From CAVPNY01 sp963706905 (GTDB taxonomy: Bacteria; Chloroflexota; Anaerolineae; Anaerolineales; UBA4823), in assembly GCA_963706905.1 (NCBI GenBank), contig CAVPNY010000023.1, forward strand, positions 1 through 64,000: DNA of 64,000 nucleotides, read 5' to 3'. Numbering within the stretch: position 1 is the stretch's first letter; every line of letters begins with the position of its first letter. A program made the translations under genes and the position numbers. This document shows positions 27,959 through 35,987 of this stretch, in pieces. The notes beneath the pieces were generated by a model. It did not search any database, had not been told where the DNA came from, and saw only the letters and a program-made list of their open reading frames with translations.

Positions 27959-28398
27959 CTATAAATGAAAAATCTCAACATTCGTCCATTGAGAAGCAAG
28001 CCTCTCGGCTACCAGCAGCCGGTGACAATGCTCAGGAGTAGCCTCGCTGCACAATAAGCAGGATAGGGTCGTTTCAAATTCGGCGCGATCCAAGATGGCG
28101 GGTATGTTCCTTTCATCCATCAGTGCTTCAAAACGTTTTGCATACAATTCCCAATTTGAGGTTGATCGATACGCATCCAAGACTTCCTTGGACGGCGCAA
28201 GTTCTGGGTAATGGATATATTGGCAATCGTTGGCTAATCCTTAAGAAAATACGGTAAGTCCTCTTGTTTCGCGAAACCAGACAACTGACCTCCAGGCCTT
28301 AAGCGAATGTCCACCAATCGCTGGATGCCATTTTGGCGTAATAACTCAAAAAATTCCTCTGCGCGCTTTTGGGTGAAGCCAATGGTATAGAGTTTCAT
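27959..28398 (-). CDS. DUF488 family protein (one frameshift)
   Basis: The N-terminal part (MKLYTIGFTQKRAEEFFELL, then VDIRLRPGGQLSGFAK) is a typical DUF488 start but is only about 52 codons before a stop near 28238. The other frame continues as LANDCQYIHYPELAPS and then LCSEATPEHCHR, the DUF488 cysteine-histidine region. One missing base near 28238 explains the break. Function of DUF488 is not established. It lies directly beside an amidase remnant, with a 4-base overlap. Confidence 0.75.
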
Positions 28399-28735
28399 AT
28401 TATTTTCAACCCTTCAGGTTTCTTTTTGCGCCACCCCTCGCCTGCGGTCGCGATCTCAAATGCCCGTCCGATGCGCAGAAGGAGAGCCTCCGAGAAATCA
28501 GGGCCAAGTAGCTGAGCGCCAATGGGCAAGCCATTATTGTCAAAGCCAGCAGGGATGGAGATACCCGGCACTCCGGCGTGTTTGGCTGGCACAGTGAGCT
28601 GGTCGGCATAATGCATCAGCACCGAGTTGCCGTACACATCGTAAATGGGAAAAGCCGTGGTAGGAGTGTTGGGGTGAGCAGGGCGGCCAGTTGGGCGAGG
28701 TGGTTGAAAAATTCTGGACTGATTGGGTCACTCAT
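28395..28735 (-). pseudogene. Amidase (GatA-like) remnant
   Basis: From 28735 (ATG, with GAGGA upstream) the frame reads MSDPISPEFFNHLAQLAALL, and after a -1 change near 28672 it continues TTAFPIYDVYGN, then VPAKHAGVPGISIPAGF and IGAQLLGPDFSEALLLRIG, which is the C-terminal end of amidase-signature enzymes such as GatA. The catalytic Ser-Ser-Lys region is missing, so this is a decayed or internally deleted gene of about 113 codons. Confidence 0.7.
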
Positions 28736-28835
28736 TGTCAAATCCTCAGAAAAGGCGCAGCCATTCCTGCACTGGATGGCTGCCAGTATATCACTTTTCT
28801 CCAGGCTCCCGTAAAGGCGCTACTGCGGGGAGTGG

Positions 28836-29584
28836 CTAAAATAGTGGTTCCAGGAAATCCTTAACATGGGCTGGATAGGCAGGATAAAGTTGCTTGTAGA
28901 GTTGTCGTCTATTGTAGCAGTAGATAAACAGACGCAAGGCACATTCAAGGGCATACGGGCAACGCGAAAAGCATCTCGACGAGCGTGCCAGCCGCGCCAG
29001 GTAGTGACGCAGCTCAGCATTGTCTCCTTCCACCGAATAGGTATCGGTTTTGCCTTCAGAAACTTGATATCGGCCCAAGTGATACCACAGGCGGTCATAG
29101 GCTTCGAATGCGTCACTGTAATACTGCCTGGCCTTTGGCGCATCGTCTACCATGTCTTGAATGGCTGGTTGAGTGCGCTCCCAAACCACTTTCCAACCCA
29201 AATAACAACGCGTTTGCCGGTCTACGAGCGTGAGGATGTAGATCCTGTTTTTTTGTTGCCGATAAAGGTGAACAATTCATCCATTTCGGCCGCCTTGACT
29301 TCTTTGGGTACTGGCGCTTCCGGCAAGCTGGCCGCGCTGGCTTGCACCCATAACGAAACCGTGCGGTGGTGAATACCAAAATGGCGTGCAATCCGGCGCA
29401 GGTTCATGCCATCCACATAGAACTGCACGGCCTGCTTGCGCATCTCATCCGGATAGCCATGTTGTTTCGGTTCAGGAGTGTACTTGCAGCTACAATGCAT
29501 GCAACGGAAGCGTTGTGAACCGCATTCGGTCTTACCGGCTTTGTTTTGGCGTGTTGTTTGGAGACATCGAGGACAAGTATTCAT
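28836..29584 (-). CDS. IS1-like transposase, two frames joined by probable -1 frameshift
   Basis: The first frame (29584 to 29222) encodes the InsA-like part: a zinc ribbon with CPRC and CMHC, then an HTH (LRRIARHFGIHHRTVSLWV). The second frame (down to 28836) encodes the catalytic InsB-like part with DRQTRC, and DNAELRHYLARLARSSRCFSR holding the catalytic Glu. The frames meet at a run of seven A (29248-29254 on the minus strand). In IS1 the InsAB' transposase is made by -1 frameshifting at an A6C run, so this break is probably programmed rather than a defect. A related element at the right edge of the window has the same run at the same place. Confidence 0.85.
29248..29254 (-). other. Slippery A7 run for programmed -1 frameshift
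   Basis: Seven A followed by C on the minus strand, in the codons Asn-Lys-Lys-Thr. Slipping back one base lets translation pass from the InsA-like to the InsB-like frame. Confidence 0.75.
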
Positions 29585-29618
29585 AGCCCTATTTTAGCCC
29601 AGATTTATATCCACTCCC

Positions 29619-29942
29619 TACTGCGAGCCTCGCAGGCACCACTCAACATCTCTAATTTGAACAGTCAAAATGCTTGGTAAGGTCAAAGCCCTGGAGCAGG
29701 ATTATGCTCGCCAATCTCCTGCTGGAGAGCGGAGTTTAGCTATACTTCGGTGTGGGTAACGCCTTGACCAAAAGGTTGTGGAACCAAACCCTTCGGAGGA
29801 GATTACCAAGGTCATCTCTTTCATTTTCTGAAGGAGAATGGTTGATTCGACAATCACGTAATTTCATTACTCATGAGTTTCTGATCCTCACCACCGGTTG
29901 AACCGGGTTTGCCAGGGTGCCGTTCTCTAACATGTCAGACTG
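29619..29942. other. Gap of 324 bases without a gene
   Basis: Apart from the right copy of the TACTGCG target duplication and the palindrome arm next to it (29621-29635), I see no gene, RNA or convincing promoter here. Confidence 0.5.
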
Positions 29943-30302
29943 TTATATCCACTGCAGATGCTCAATGGTAAGTTCATCGCGGACATTGCCCGTGTTCAGC
30001 GTCGCGGCGGGCTCCACGAGCACGACGTGGCATTCCTCATCGGCAACAGGACAGTGCTCAACACCTTTCGGGACAATGAAGAACTCCCCGGGATTGATCA
30101 GCACTTCCTGATCGCGCAATTTTATGCGCAGGTAACCTTTGATGACCAGAAATAGTTCATCTTCAAACTCGTGTTTGTGCCAAACAAATTCACCCTTGAG
30201 CTTCACAAGCTTGACATACTGCCCGTTCATTTCCCCAGCGATCATTGGGCTCCAATAATCTGAGAACTGTTCAAATTTCTCTGCAAGATTCACAACATCC
30301 AT
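29943..30302 (-). CDS. Cupin domain protein
   Basis: A 119-residue single-domain cupin. Motif 1 reads WHKHEFEDELFLVIKG (His, His, Glu metal ligands) and motif 2 PGEFFIVPKGVEHCP (His ligand). Small cupins of this kind bind a metal and act as dioxygenases, isomerases or sensors; the role here is unknown. The ATG at 30302 follows AGGAG. It lies downstream of the hydrolase at 30362 on the same strand, with a 59-base gap. Confidence 0.9.
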   Translation of the reverse strand: MDVVNLAEKFEQFSDYWSPMIAGEMNGQYVKLVKLKGEFVWHKHEFEDELFLVIKGYLRIKLRDQEVLINPGEFFIVPKGVEHCPVADEECHVVLVEPAATLNTGNVRDELTIEHLQWI

Positions 30303-30361
30303 AAAAGGCTCCTTTAATACGCAACTCCAATTTTGCCATCTTCGCCTGACTACGACCTGCT

Positions 30362-31321
30362 TTATCGCGAAGGCTTATCTAATGGCGTCCAATCATCGAT
30401 GACCTGGCGGATTGCCGCGACTACGATTTCTGGATGTTCAAAATGTACGAAGTGAGAGCCATCGACCCATTGCACCCTGCCATTGGTGGATAGCCGCGCC
30501 AGCGCTTCCAAGCAGCGGCACACCTCTGGGGATGGCTGTTTGCCTTTGTCCGCCGAGATGACCACCACCGGCCAATCCCGCCAGGCGCCAGGAACGTTTG
30601 ATTGGTTCAAGGCCCGGATTGTCTCCGGCAGCGCTTCAATTTCAGCGATCGAGGTCTGGATAGCGGCAGGACGATACAGGAAACCTGCCCGCTCAGAGAG
30701 CGTTGGTGGGGGAGTAGCCCCGCCGAAAAGCAGATTCATTTTTGATAACTTACCCAGTAGGCGAATGATGCCCAGCCACGACAGGACTTTCAAAGCCTGG
30801 CGCACGAGCCACAGCCCTCTCACTAAGAGCGGGCCTGCTTCGGTCAACAGCGGTGGCTCGATCAATACCAGCCCGGCAACTTCTTGCGGATAAGCCGCGG
30901 CATACAAGCGGATAGTATTGGCTCCTGCCGAGTGCCCGACAAGCACAAAAGGCCCCTGCTCCCCGGCATTCTTCAACAGGACATGCAGCTCTTCGGCTGC
31001 CTGCTGGAAGCTGCGCGGCCTTGGGCCTGGATCGCTCCAGCCATACCCGGCGCGATCGTAGCTGCATACCCGCCCGTAAGTCGCCGCCTTTTCCTGCGCC
31101 GTGTGCCAGACCATGCCTGAGTCCCCCAATCCGGCATCCAGCACAACCAACGGAGAGCCCTGTCCCAAGCAATTTAAATGCAGCCGATATCCACCCAAAT
31201 CCACCCGGCGGCCTGGTGCTGTATCACGTGCCAGATCGGTTCGGGCTGTTACTGCCTCCCGAAGCCCCGCTACGATAATACACAGGACGGTTATACCAAT
31301 AATGATGACGAGCCATAACAT
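30362..31321 (-). CDS. Membrane-anchored alpha/beta hydrolase
   Basis: 319 residues. One hydrophobic segment at residues 1-20 is likely a membrane anchor, so the enzyme may face the outside. The hydrolase core shows LDAGLGDSGMVW, YDRAGYGWSD, the nucleophile elbow GHSAG (Ser131), IEPP, and a late His in VDGSHFVHFEHP. This is the common annotation pattern of proline-iminopeptidase/haloalkane-dehalogenase-like hydrolases, but the substrate is unknown. Confidence 0.87.
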   Translation of the reverse strand: MLWLVIIIGITVLCIIVAGLREAVTARTDLARDTAPGRRVDLGGYRLHLNCLGQGSPLVVLDAGLGDSGMVWHTAQEKAATYGRVCSYDRAGYGWSDPGPRPRSFQQAAEELHVLLKNAGEQGPFVLVGHSAGANTIRLYAAAYPQEVAGLVLIEPPLLTEAGPLLVRGLWLVRQALKVLSWLGIIRLLGKLSKMNLLFGGATPPPTLSERAGFLYRPAAIQTSIAEIEALPETIRALNQSNVPGAWRDWPVVVISADKGKQPSPEVCRCLEALARLSTNGRVQWVDGSHFVHFEHPEIVVAAIRQVIDDWTPLDKPSR

Positions 31322-31360
31322 AATGACGATATTATCCGAGTAAAAGGTTGGCTTTCTGCA

Positions 31361-31726
31361 TTAATATCTTGAGGAAAATCGTCGGCGACTATCGCTCAGA
31401 CCGGTTTCCGCTGGATCTCCATAAAAGCACCAGGCATACCACCGCAAGCAAAAAAGGATCGCAAACATAAACACCGGCGCCCACTGCCCTTGCTGGGCAA
31501 AGTAACCCGGGCTGACGATGACCGTATACAGCAGCATGCCAAGCGCCACAGGCGAGAGCAAACGTGCCCAGGAAGTTCGGCGGAGCAGGCCGATCCCCGA
31601 GAAAATCAGCAAGGCGGCGGTAGCAAATTCTGCGACCAGGTGAAACGCAAGCCGGATCGGCTCACTTTGTACCTCGGGAGCCTGTCCAGTTCCCAGCGTT
31701 AATCCCCATTGTGCCAACATGAACAC
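31361..31726 (-). CDS. Small membrane protein, possibly truncated
   Basis: 121 residues with about three hydrophobic segments (AEFATAALLIFSGIGLL, LLSPVALGMLLYTVIV, VFMFAILFCLRW). I do not recognise a named family. Upstream in the same frame the sequence reads RFIAWYSM, a TAG stop, then VGVFMLAQWG, which looks like one continuous membrane-protein start broken by the TAG. The gene may be a pseudogene with a lost N-terminal segment, or it may truly start at 31726. A ribosome site is not obvious. Confidence 0.6.
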   Translation of the reverse strand: MFMLAQWGLTLGTGQAPEVQSEPIRLAFHLVAEFATAALLIFSGIGLLRRTSWARLLSPVALGMLLYTVIVSPGYFAQQGQWAPVFMFAILFCLRWYAWCFYGDPAETGLSDSRRRFSSRY

Positions 31727-31860
31727 ACCGACCTACATAGAATACCAGGCAATAAAGCGCGCTATGATCTCCGCAGGGTGAATCGACCCCCCTTTAAATC
31801 AGCTCATTTTGCATAGCTCATCAATCTCTCGTTTCCTTATCATGAAGTTCTATCTACATC

Positions 31861-32277
31861 TCAAGATAATGGGCAAAAAATCAGGATGTGCGTGCCAAAT
31901 GGGTCTCTTACCGGGCAATAGCGCACCGGTTCATACATCAGCTGGTCAGAAGGGATTTCGCCCTCCCCGCCGGCTTCGATAAAAGCCGCCTGCAACCGCT
32001 CTGCTTCCTGGATTGAATTCATGACAAAGAGCACTTCAACGTTCTGTGGATTCCCGTTGTTACTTCTGAGCAGTGTCAGCCAGGTATTGCCGATCTGCCA
32101 GCCGCGTGTGTCCTCACCTTCGACATAGGCCGGTGGTCCCAGGACACGCTGGTAGTAGGCTAGCGCTTCAGCATAGTCGCTGAAATACAGCACTGCGCCA
32201 TAAAGCCCTGCAAATCCAAAGCGCGGCTGGGGCGCAGGCTCCGCAAAGAACCGGTTGCGGTAAGTATCGAAATCCAT
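31861..32277 (-). CDS. VOC/glyoxalase superfamily protein
   Basis: 138 residues with the vicinal-oxygen-chelate fold signature: AVLYFSDYAEALAYYQRVLG, later PVRDPFGTHILIF. Members are glyoxalases, dioxygenases or antibiotic-binding proteins. It follows the flavodoxin-like gene by only 5 bases, so the two are probably cotranscribed. The ribosome site is weak (GGATAG). Confidence 0.85.
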   Translation of the reverse strand: MDFDTYRNRFFAEPAPQPRFGFAGLYGAVLYFSDYAEALAYYQRVLGPPAYVEGEDTRGWQIGNTWLTLLRSNNGNPQNVEVLFVMNSIQEAERLQAAFIEAGGEGEIPSDQLMYEPVRYCPVRDPFGTHILIFCPLS

Positions 32278-32282
32278 TTGAT

Positions 32283-32802
32283 CTATCCGGATTCTCCTTT
32301 CAACTCATCACCAATCGCTGCCGCCCAGGCAGTGATCGTCTCCCAATCTCGGAAGTCGCCGGTCGGCGCCTTTACACCCTTGACGATCAGCTTCTCGGCC
32401 AGGTTGAGATCTTTTGGATCGATTTCACCATGAAAGAAGGCAATATCCCGCGGCCGGATCCGGTCGGCGATCGGTTGCTGTGCCTCGGGGAACTTCCAGC
32501 CTTTCATCAGCTCCACCGGGTTACCCTCGCCCGTTGGGCCGCTGGAAAACAGCCACACTGTCCGCTCTGCCAGTTCTTTCTCGTTTGCTTCCAGAAAATC
32601 CACTGCTTCCTTGCGCCACATACCAGCATACACCGCGCTGCCGAGCACCACGGCGCGGTAAGCGTCCAGTTCGTTAAACTTGGTCTACAGATTTCACATC
32701 AACAGCCAATCCTGCACCCTGAAGCACCTGGCCTATCTTCTCAGCAATCTCCGCCGTTGCACCGTGCTTGGTAGCATACGTCACCAGAATTTGTGCGTCC
32801 AT
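32283..32802 (-). CDS. Flavodoxin-domain protein (one frameshift)
   Basis: A flavodoxin-like FMN protein of about 172 residues, similar in layout to the HemG/menaquinone-dependent protoporphyrinogen oxidase group. The N-terminus (VTYATKHGATAEIAEKIG) holds the FMN phosphate loop. An extra T near 32681 puts a stop in the first frame; without it the protein continues VNELDAYRAVVLGSAVYAGMW. The later part has WLFSSGPTGEG. AAGGAG lies upstream of the ATG at 32802. The N-terminal part is only 41 codons, so it is easily missed. Confidence 0.8.
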
Positions 32803-32903
32803 TTTTTTCGAATCTCCTTTTTTTGTGCTCTGCGATTTTGTGATCGATCCCAAGTGCCATATCGGTATTGAATATTCGACTGCCCATCATCCATGGTGCG
32901 CGA

Positions 32904-33155
32904 CTACGCCTTCTGGGCGACCACGTACCAGTTGTGCGGCATATCCGGCAGTGTGACCGGAATGACTGGAAGTTTCCAGCGACCGTGATTAGCCTCAGGC
33001 TGACCAGCTTGAGACAGTACAACCTTCCAGCCGCGCTCCTCCAGAAACGCTGTTGGATCGTCCAGACTTCCAATCCAGGGCGCTCCACAACTGGCCTGCA
33101 TGTCGACCCAGGCCCGCGTCCACGGGGAGGTCAACACGGCGCTTTTTGCAGTCAT
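32904..33155 (-). pseudogene. SAM-dependent methyltransferase remnant (C-terminal part)
   Basis: An 83-residue frame starting with ATG at 33155 (GGAAG upstream). Its last 65 residues (APWIGSLDDPTAFLEERGW, then PDMPHNWYVVAQKA) look like the C-terminal end of class-I methyltransferases of the leucine-carboxyl-methyltransferase-like group. The SAM-binding core is missing, so this is most likely a deletion remnant. The IS4/IS5-type element begins 75 bases upstream. Confidence 0.6.
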
Positions 33156-33229
33156 ATTTCTTCCTATTATACAGAATAGCTCACCTGGTGCACCAATCAC
33201 CATTTGAAGCTAGCTCAACATCCACGGAT

Positions 33230-34350
33230 AATTAATTGAGGAGTGTGCATAAATGAATTGACATAGTCGGAAAAACGGTTCACCATACTGAAAAATCTGC
33301 CAAGATGATCAGGAGGTGGGCTTTTGCAAGCACCGTCTAAGACCGACTATGTCAAAACCTACTTTACACTGTACGAAGGTTTCGAGCAAGGGCAAAAAGG
33401 TAGTACTCATCGTGGCCATCCCTATGATTACGAAACGAAAGTATTGATCCTGTTCTTTACCATCATGATGATTCGTCGGATCACCGCCTTCAAAGCCCAA
33501 CATCGCTGGTTGAAACATCACCAAGATGAAGCTGGGCAGCTTGGTTTCGAACAAATTCCGGATCGAACCACCCTTTCTCGGCGGTTCAAGTGTCTCTACC
33601 CGACCCTGCAAGCCTTTATTGCCTATCTGGGTCATTGGGCAGAAACGTTGGACCAAGATTTCGACAGCCAGGTTCTGATCGAGGATGCCAGTTTGTTCAA
33701 AGCGCAGGGTCCGGTTTGGCATCAATCTGATCGAGTGGCCAACCATGTCCCCGAAAAACTGCGTCACCTGGACCAAGATGCCAGTTGGGGTAAGAGTGCC
33801 TACCACGGTTGGGTGTATGGATACAGCTTGCATCTGAGCTGCAACCGATCTGGTTTTCCGAAACTGGTTCAGGTCGAGACAGCCAGCCTGGATGAAAGCA
33901 GAGTGGTGGACCAGAAAAAAGATACACTCTTTACATTCTACCCAGAAGCGGTAGTCGGCGATAACGCTTACTTCAAAGCTATGCGAGTGCGACAATGGGC
34001 AGCCCAAGGGATCATTTTGGTAAGTCCGGCGGCCAATTGGAAAAACGGTAGGTATGCCAAAGCCTATCACCACTTTTTGGAGCAAGACCCGGTGAACAGC
34101 TGGCTAAAATGCCGTAAAACTGCGATTGAACCGGTATTTGATCTGTTTTCTAAGGTGCTGGGGACGGCCAATAACCATAAGCAGCTTCCCGTTCAATGGC
34201 TGGCAAAGGTTCGACCGTTTCTCTGCTTGGGTGTTTTGGCCGTTCAGATTGCCATGATACTCAACAATGTGTATGGTTTGCCGCTCAGGCAAATCTCGCT
34301 GATCTTATCTGCTTTGAGCTGAGGCAATTATGCACACTGCTCAATTAATT
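33230..34350 (+). mobile_element. IS4/IS5-type insertion sequence, complete
   Basis: A 1121-base element bounded by 26-base inverted repeats with 24 matches (33230-33255 and 34325-34350), sharing AATTAATTGAG and AGTGTGCATAA. The outermost AATTAATT is itself a palindrome, so it could be part of the ends or an 8-base target duplication, in which case the element is 33238-34342. It carries one transposase gene. Confidence 0.85.
33324..34322 (+). CDS. DDE transposase, IS4/IS5 superfamily
   Basis: 332 residues. Probable catalytic residues: Asp in LIEDASLF, Asp in VVGDNAYF and Glu in TAIEPVFDLFS (the Y-x2-R-x3-E-x6-K region is only partly visible). The start is TTG at 33324 with a strong GGAGGTG 6 bases upstream. 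The reading frame is complete and undamaged, so the element may be active. The gene ends 3 bases before the right inverted repeat. Confidence 0.85.
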   Translation: MQAPSKTDYVKTYFTLYEGFEQGQKGSTHRGHPYDYETKVLILFFTIMMIRRITAFKAQHRWLKHHQDEAGQLGFEQIPDRTTLSRRFKCLYPTLQAFIAYLGHWAETLDQDFDSQVLIEDASLFKAQGPVWHQSDRVANHVPEKLRHLDQDASWGKSAYHGWVYGYSLHLSCNRSGFPKLVQVETASLDESRVVDQKKDTLFTFYPEAVVGDNAYFKAMRVRQWAAQGIILVSPAANWKNGRYAKAYHHFLEQDPVNSWLKCRKTAIEPVFDLFSKVLGTANNHKQLPVQWLAKVRPFLCLGVLAVQIAMILNNVYGLPLRQISLILSALS

Positions 34351-34393
34351 GGGGCTGGAGAATCGATCTTAGCATCCCATTGGAGCAAAGAAC

Positions 34394-35395
34394 TTACCCA
34401 TACAGTCTTTTGAACACACGGCAGATCGCCAGACTTATCCAAAGTTTCATCTCTCGTGCCTTCGCTGTTTGTTTTTCCTCCCCCTCAGGCTTTGCATAGG
34501 TCACTCTCCATAGTCCATCATTTTCCTGATGTTCGCTGAGCCAAATTAAGGCCTGCTCAATTTGGTCATCTTCCCTTGAAAGACCAATTCGAGAGACAGT
34601 ATCCAGAGCAGCAACCAGGTTGTTCCACCAGAAAGGATATTCAAACCGCACCCAGTAACTCGCCGCTTGATACGATGTATAGCTGTCTGCTTGAAAAAAC
34701 CTGGATTTCAATAACTGCGCTGCGACATGCGCCGCCTCTGAGTGGCAATACTTCGGATGTACCGCAAAGGCGCGTAAAACCATGCCGGTCCAGTTATGCG
34801 AGAATGGTTTGGAGCGATCCGGCTCTAATGGTTCTGCATATTCACTGGTCAGGCGATATTGGGTTTCGCGGTCTAGCTTGTGCGTGATCAACGGGATAGT
34901 CCAGCCCTGGTCATCCTGTCGCATCCTTAGCAGCCACTGAAACCCCTTTTCGATCCGGGGATCGTCGGCATAGCCCGCCCGAATGAGCAGCGCCATGATC
35001 GCGCCGGTGTAATAGGTCGCATATTGATTGGCTAAGAAACCCCGGATATCCCCTTCCTGCGTTTGGCAGGCGAAAAGGTACTCAGCCGCGCTTGCAGCCT
35101 GAGGATCTTGGCGGGTGAATCCAAACTGTTCTACCAGGTAGCGGAAATACCGCCAGGTCTCGATTAGCTGGTAGTTTATCGCCGGGTGCTTATTCTCGCC
35201 ACTGCGCGGCCAGGCTCCATTCGCCAGCTGCTTTTTGAGAATGCGTTGCGCTTCTGGCAACTGCCACAGGCATTGAACCGGACCAACTTGTTCCCCTAAT
35301 AAGTCTTGGCGTACAAAATACTGGATCGCCTCGTTCTTACTCGATAAGAGCGGCGCCAGGGGATCGAACTTCAATTGCTTTTGCCAGTTGTCCAT
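34394..35395 (-). CDS. Alpha/alpha-toroid (terpene-cyclase/prenyltransferase-like) repeat protein
   Basis: 333 residues with repeated units of the type found in squalene-cyclase and prenyltransferase beta barrels: WLLRMRQDDQGWTIP, LIWLSEHQENDGLWRV, LFACQTQEGDIRGF and GAWPRSG, each with the Gln-x-x-x-Gly-x-Trp-like pattern. No cyclase DxDD motif was seen, so catalysis is not supported. Function is unknown. It lies 13 bases downstream of the YdeI-like gene and may share its transcript. Confidence 0.65.
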   Translation of the reverse strand: MDNWQKQLKFDPLAPLLSSKNEAIQYFVRQDLLGEQVGPVQCLWQLPEAQRILKKQLANGAWPRSGENKHPAINYQLIETWRYFRYLVEQFGFTRQDPQAASAAEYLFACQTQEGDIRGFLANQYATYYTGAIMALLIRAGYADDPRIEKGFQWLLRMRQDDQGWTIPLITHKLDRETQYRLTSEYAEPLEPDRSKPFSHNWTGMVLRAFAVHPKYCHSEAAHVAAQLLKSRFFQADSYTSYQAASYWVRFEYPFWWNNLVAALDTVSRIGLSREDDQIEQALIWLSEHQENDGLWRVTYAKPEGEEKQTAKAREMKLWISLAICRVFKRLYG

Positions 35396-35408
35396 TTGCG
35401 CCTAAGCC

Positions 35409-35987
35409 TTAGTAGTACTTTTCGATGCCGCCGAAACCAAATTGCTTGTTCTTCTCGGTCATCTGGATGAAGTATCTCAAGCGCTTCTCAAACTCATCAG
35501 GCCGGTTGCGAGCCCCATCAATGAAGGCAATCCGAATGCGGATGTAGCCTGGCGAGAACCCCTGAAAGTTATTCCACGCCGCCTCATTGGCCTGGATGGC
35601 ATCCAAGATATCAGTCGGAATCTCAAATGCATCCTCATCCAGGAGATCCCCAAGGGATGCCAACACATCATCGACTACCTTCCCCTGCTTGACCAGCTCC
35701 CGTAACCGCTCCTTATTCGCCTGCGAATAGGTGCTCTTGGGCCTGCGCACCGAGAACCTCTGGGCGTACCGCTCCTCGTCAATTCTCCTGGCCGTGCTGT
35801 CAATCCAGCCGAAACACAGCGCTTCCTCAACTGCCTCATTATAGGAGATGCGCGGCTGTCCGGTATGCTTCTTGTAGAACACCAGCCAGATTTCCTTCTC
35901 GGATTTGTAATGCCTCTCTAACCAGTCGCGCCATTCCTCGCGCCTGGTCACGTATAGCAAACTGGATTCGTCCAATTCTTTTTTCAT
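35409..35987 (-). CDS. YdeI/OmpD-associated family protein
   Basis: 192 residues. Recognisable family marks are EIWLVFYKKHTG, ALCFGWIDSTARRID, FSVRRPKSTYS and the C-terminal GYIRIRIAFIDGARN, RLRYFIQMTEKN. Proteins of this family are linked to bacteriocin or peptide protection in some bacteria, but the mechanism is not established. The start overlaps the stop of the upstream cyclase-family gene by 4 bases. Confidence 0.85.
   Translation of the reverse strand: MKKELDESSLLYVTRREEWRDWLERHYKSEKEIWLVFYKKHTGQPRISYNEAVEEALCFGWIDSTARRIDEERYAQRFSVRRPKSTYSQANKERLRELVKQGKVVDDVLASLGDLLDEDAFEIPTDILDAIQANEAAWNNFQGFSPGYIRIRIAFIDGARNRPDEFEKRLRYFIQMTEKNKQFGFGGIEKYY

Larger units (their letters stand above)
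28828..29618 (-). mobile_element. IS1-like insertion sequence, complete
   Basis: A 791-base element. The ends begin GGGAGTGG in inverted orientation and match at 14 of 20 positions (28828-28847 and 29599-29618). Both ends are flanked by the 7-base direct repeat TACTGCG (28821-28827 and 29619-29625), a target-site duplication. Size, ends and transposase are consistent with the IS1 family (about 770-800 bases). The reconstructed target lay in a small palindrome, CTGCGAGCCTCGCAG. Confidence 0.85.
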
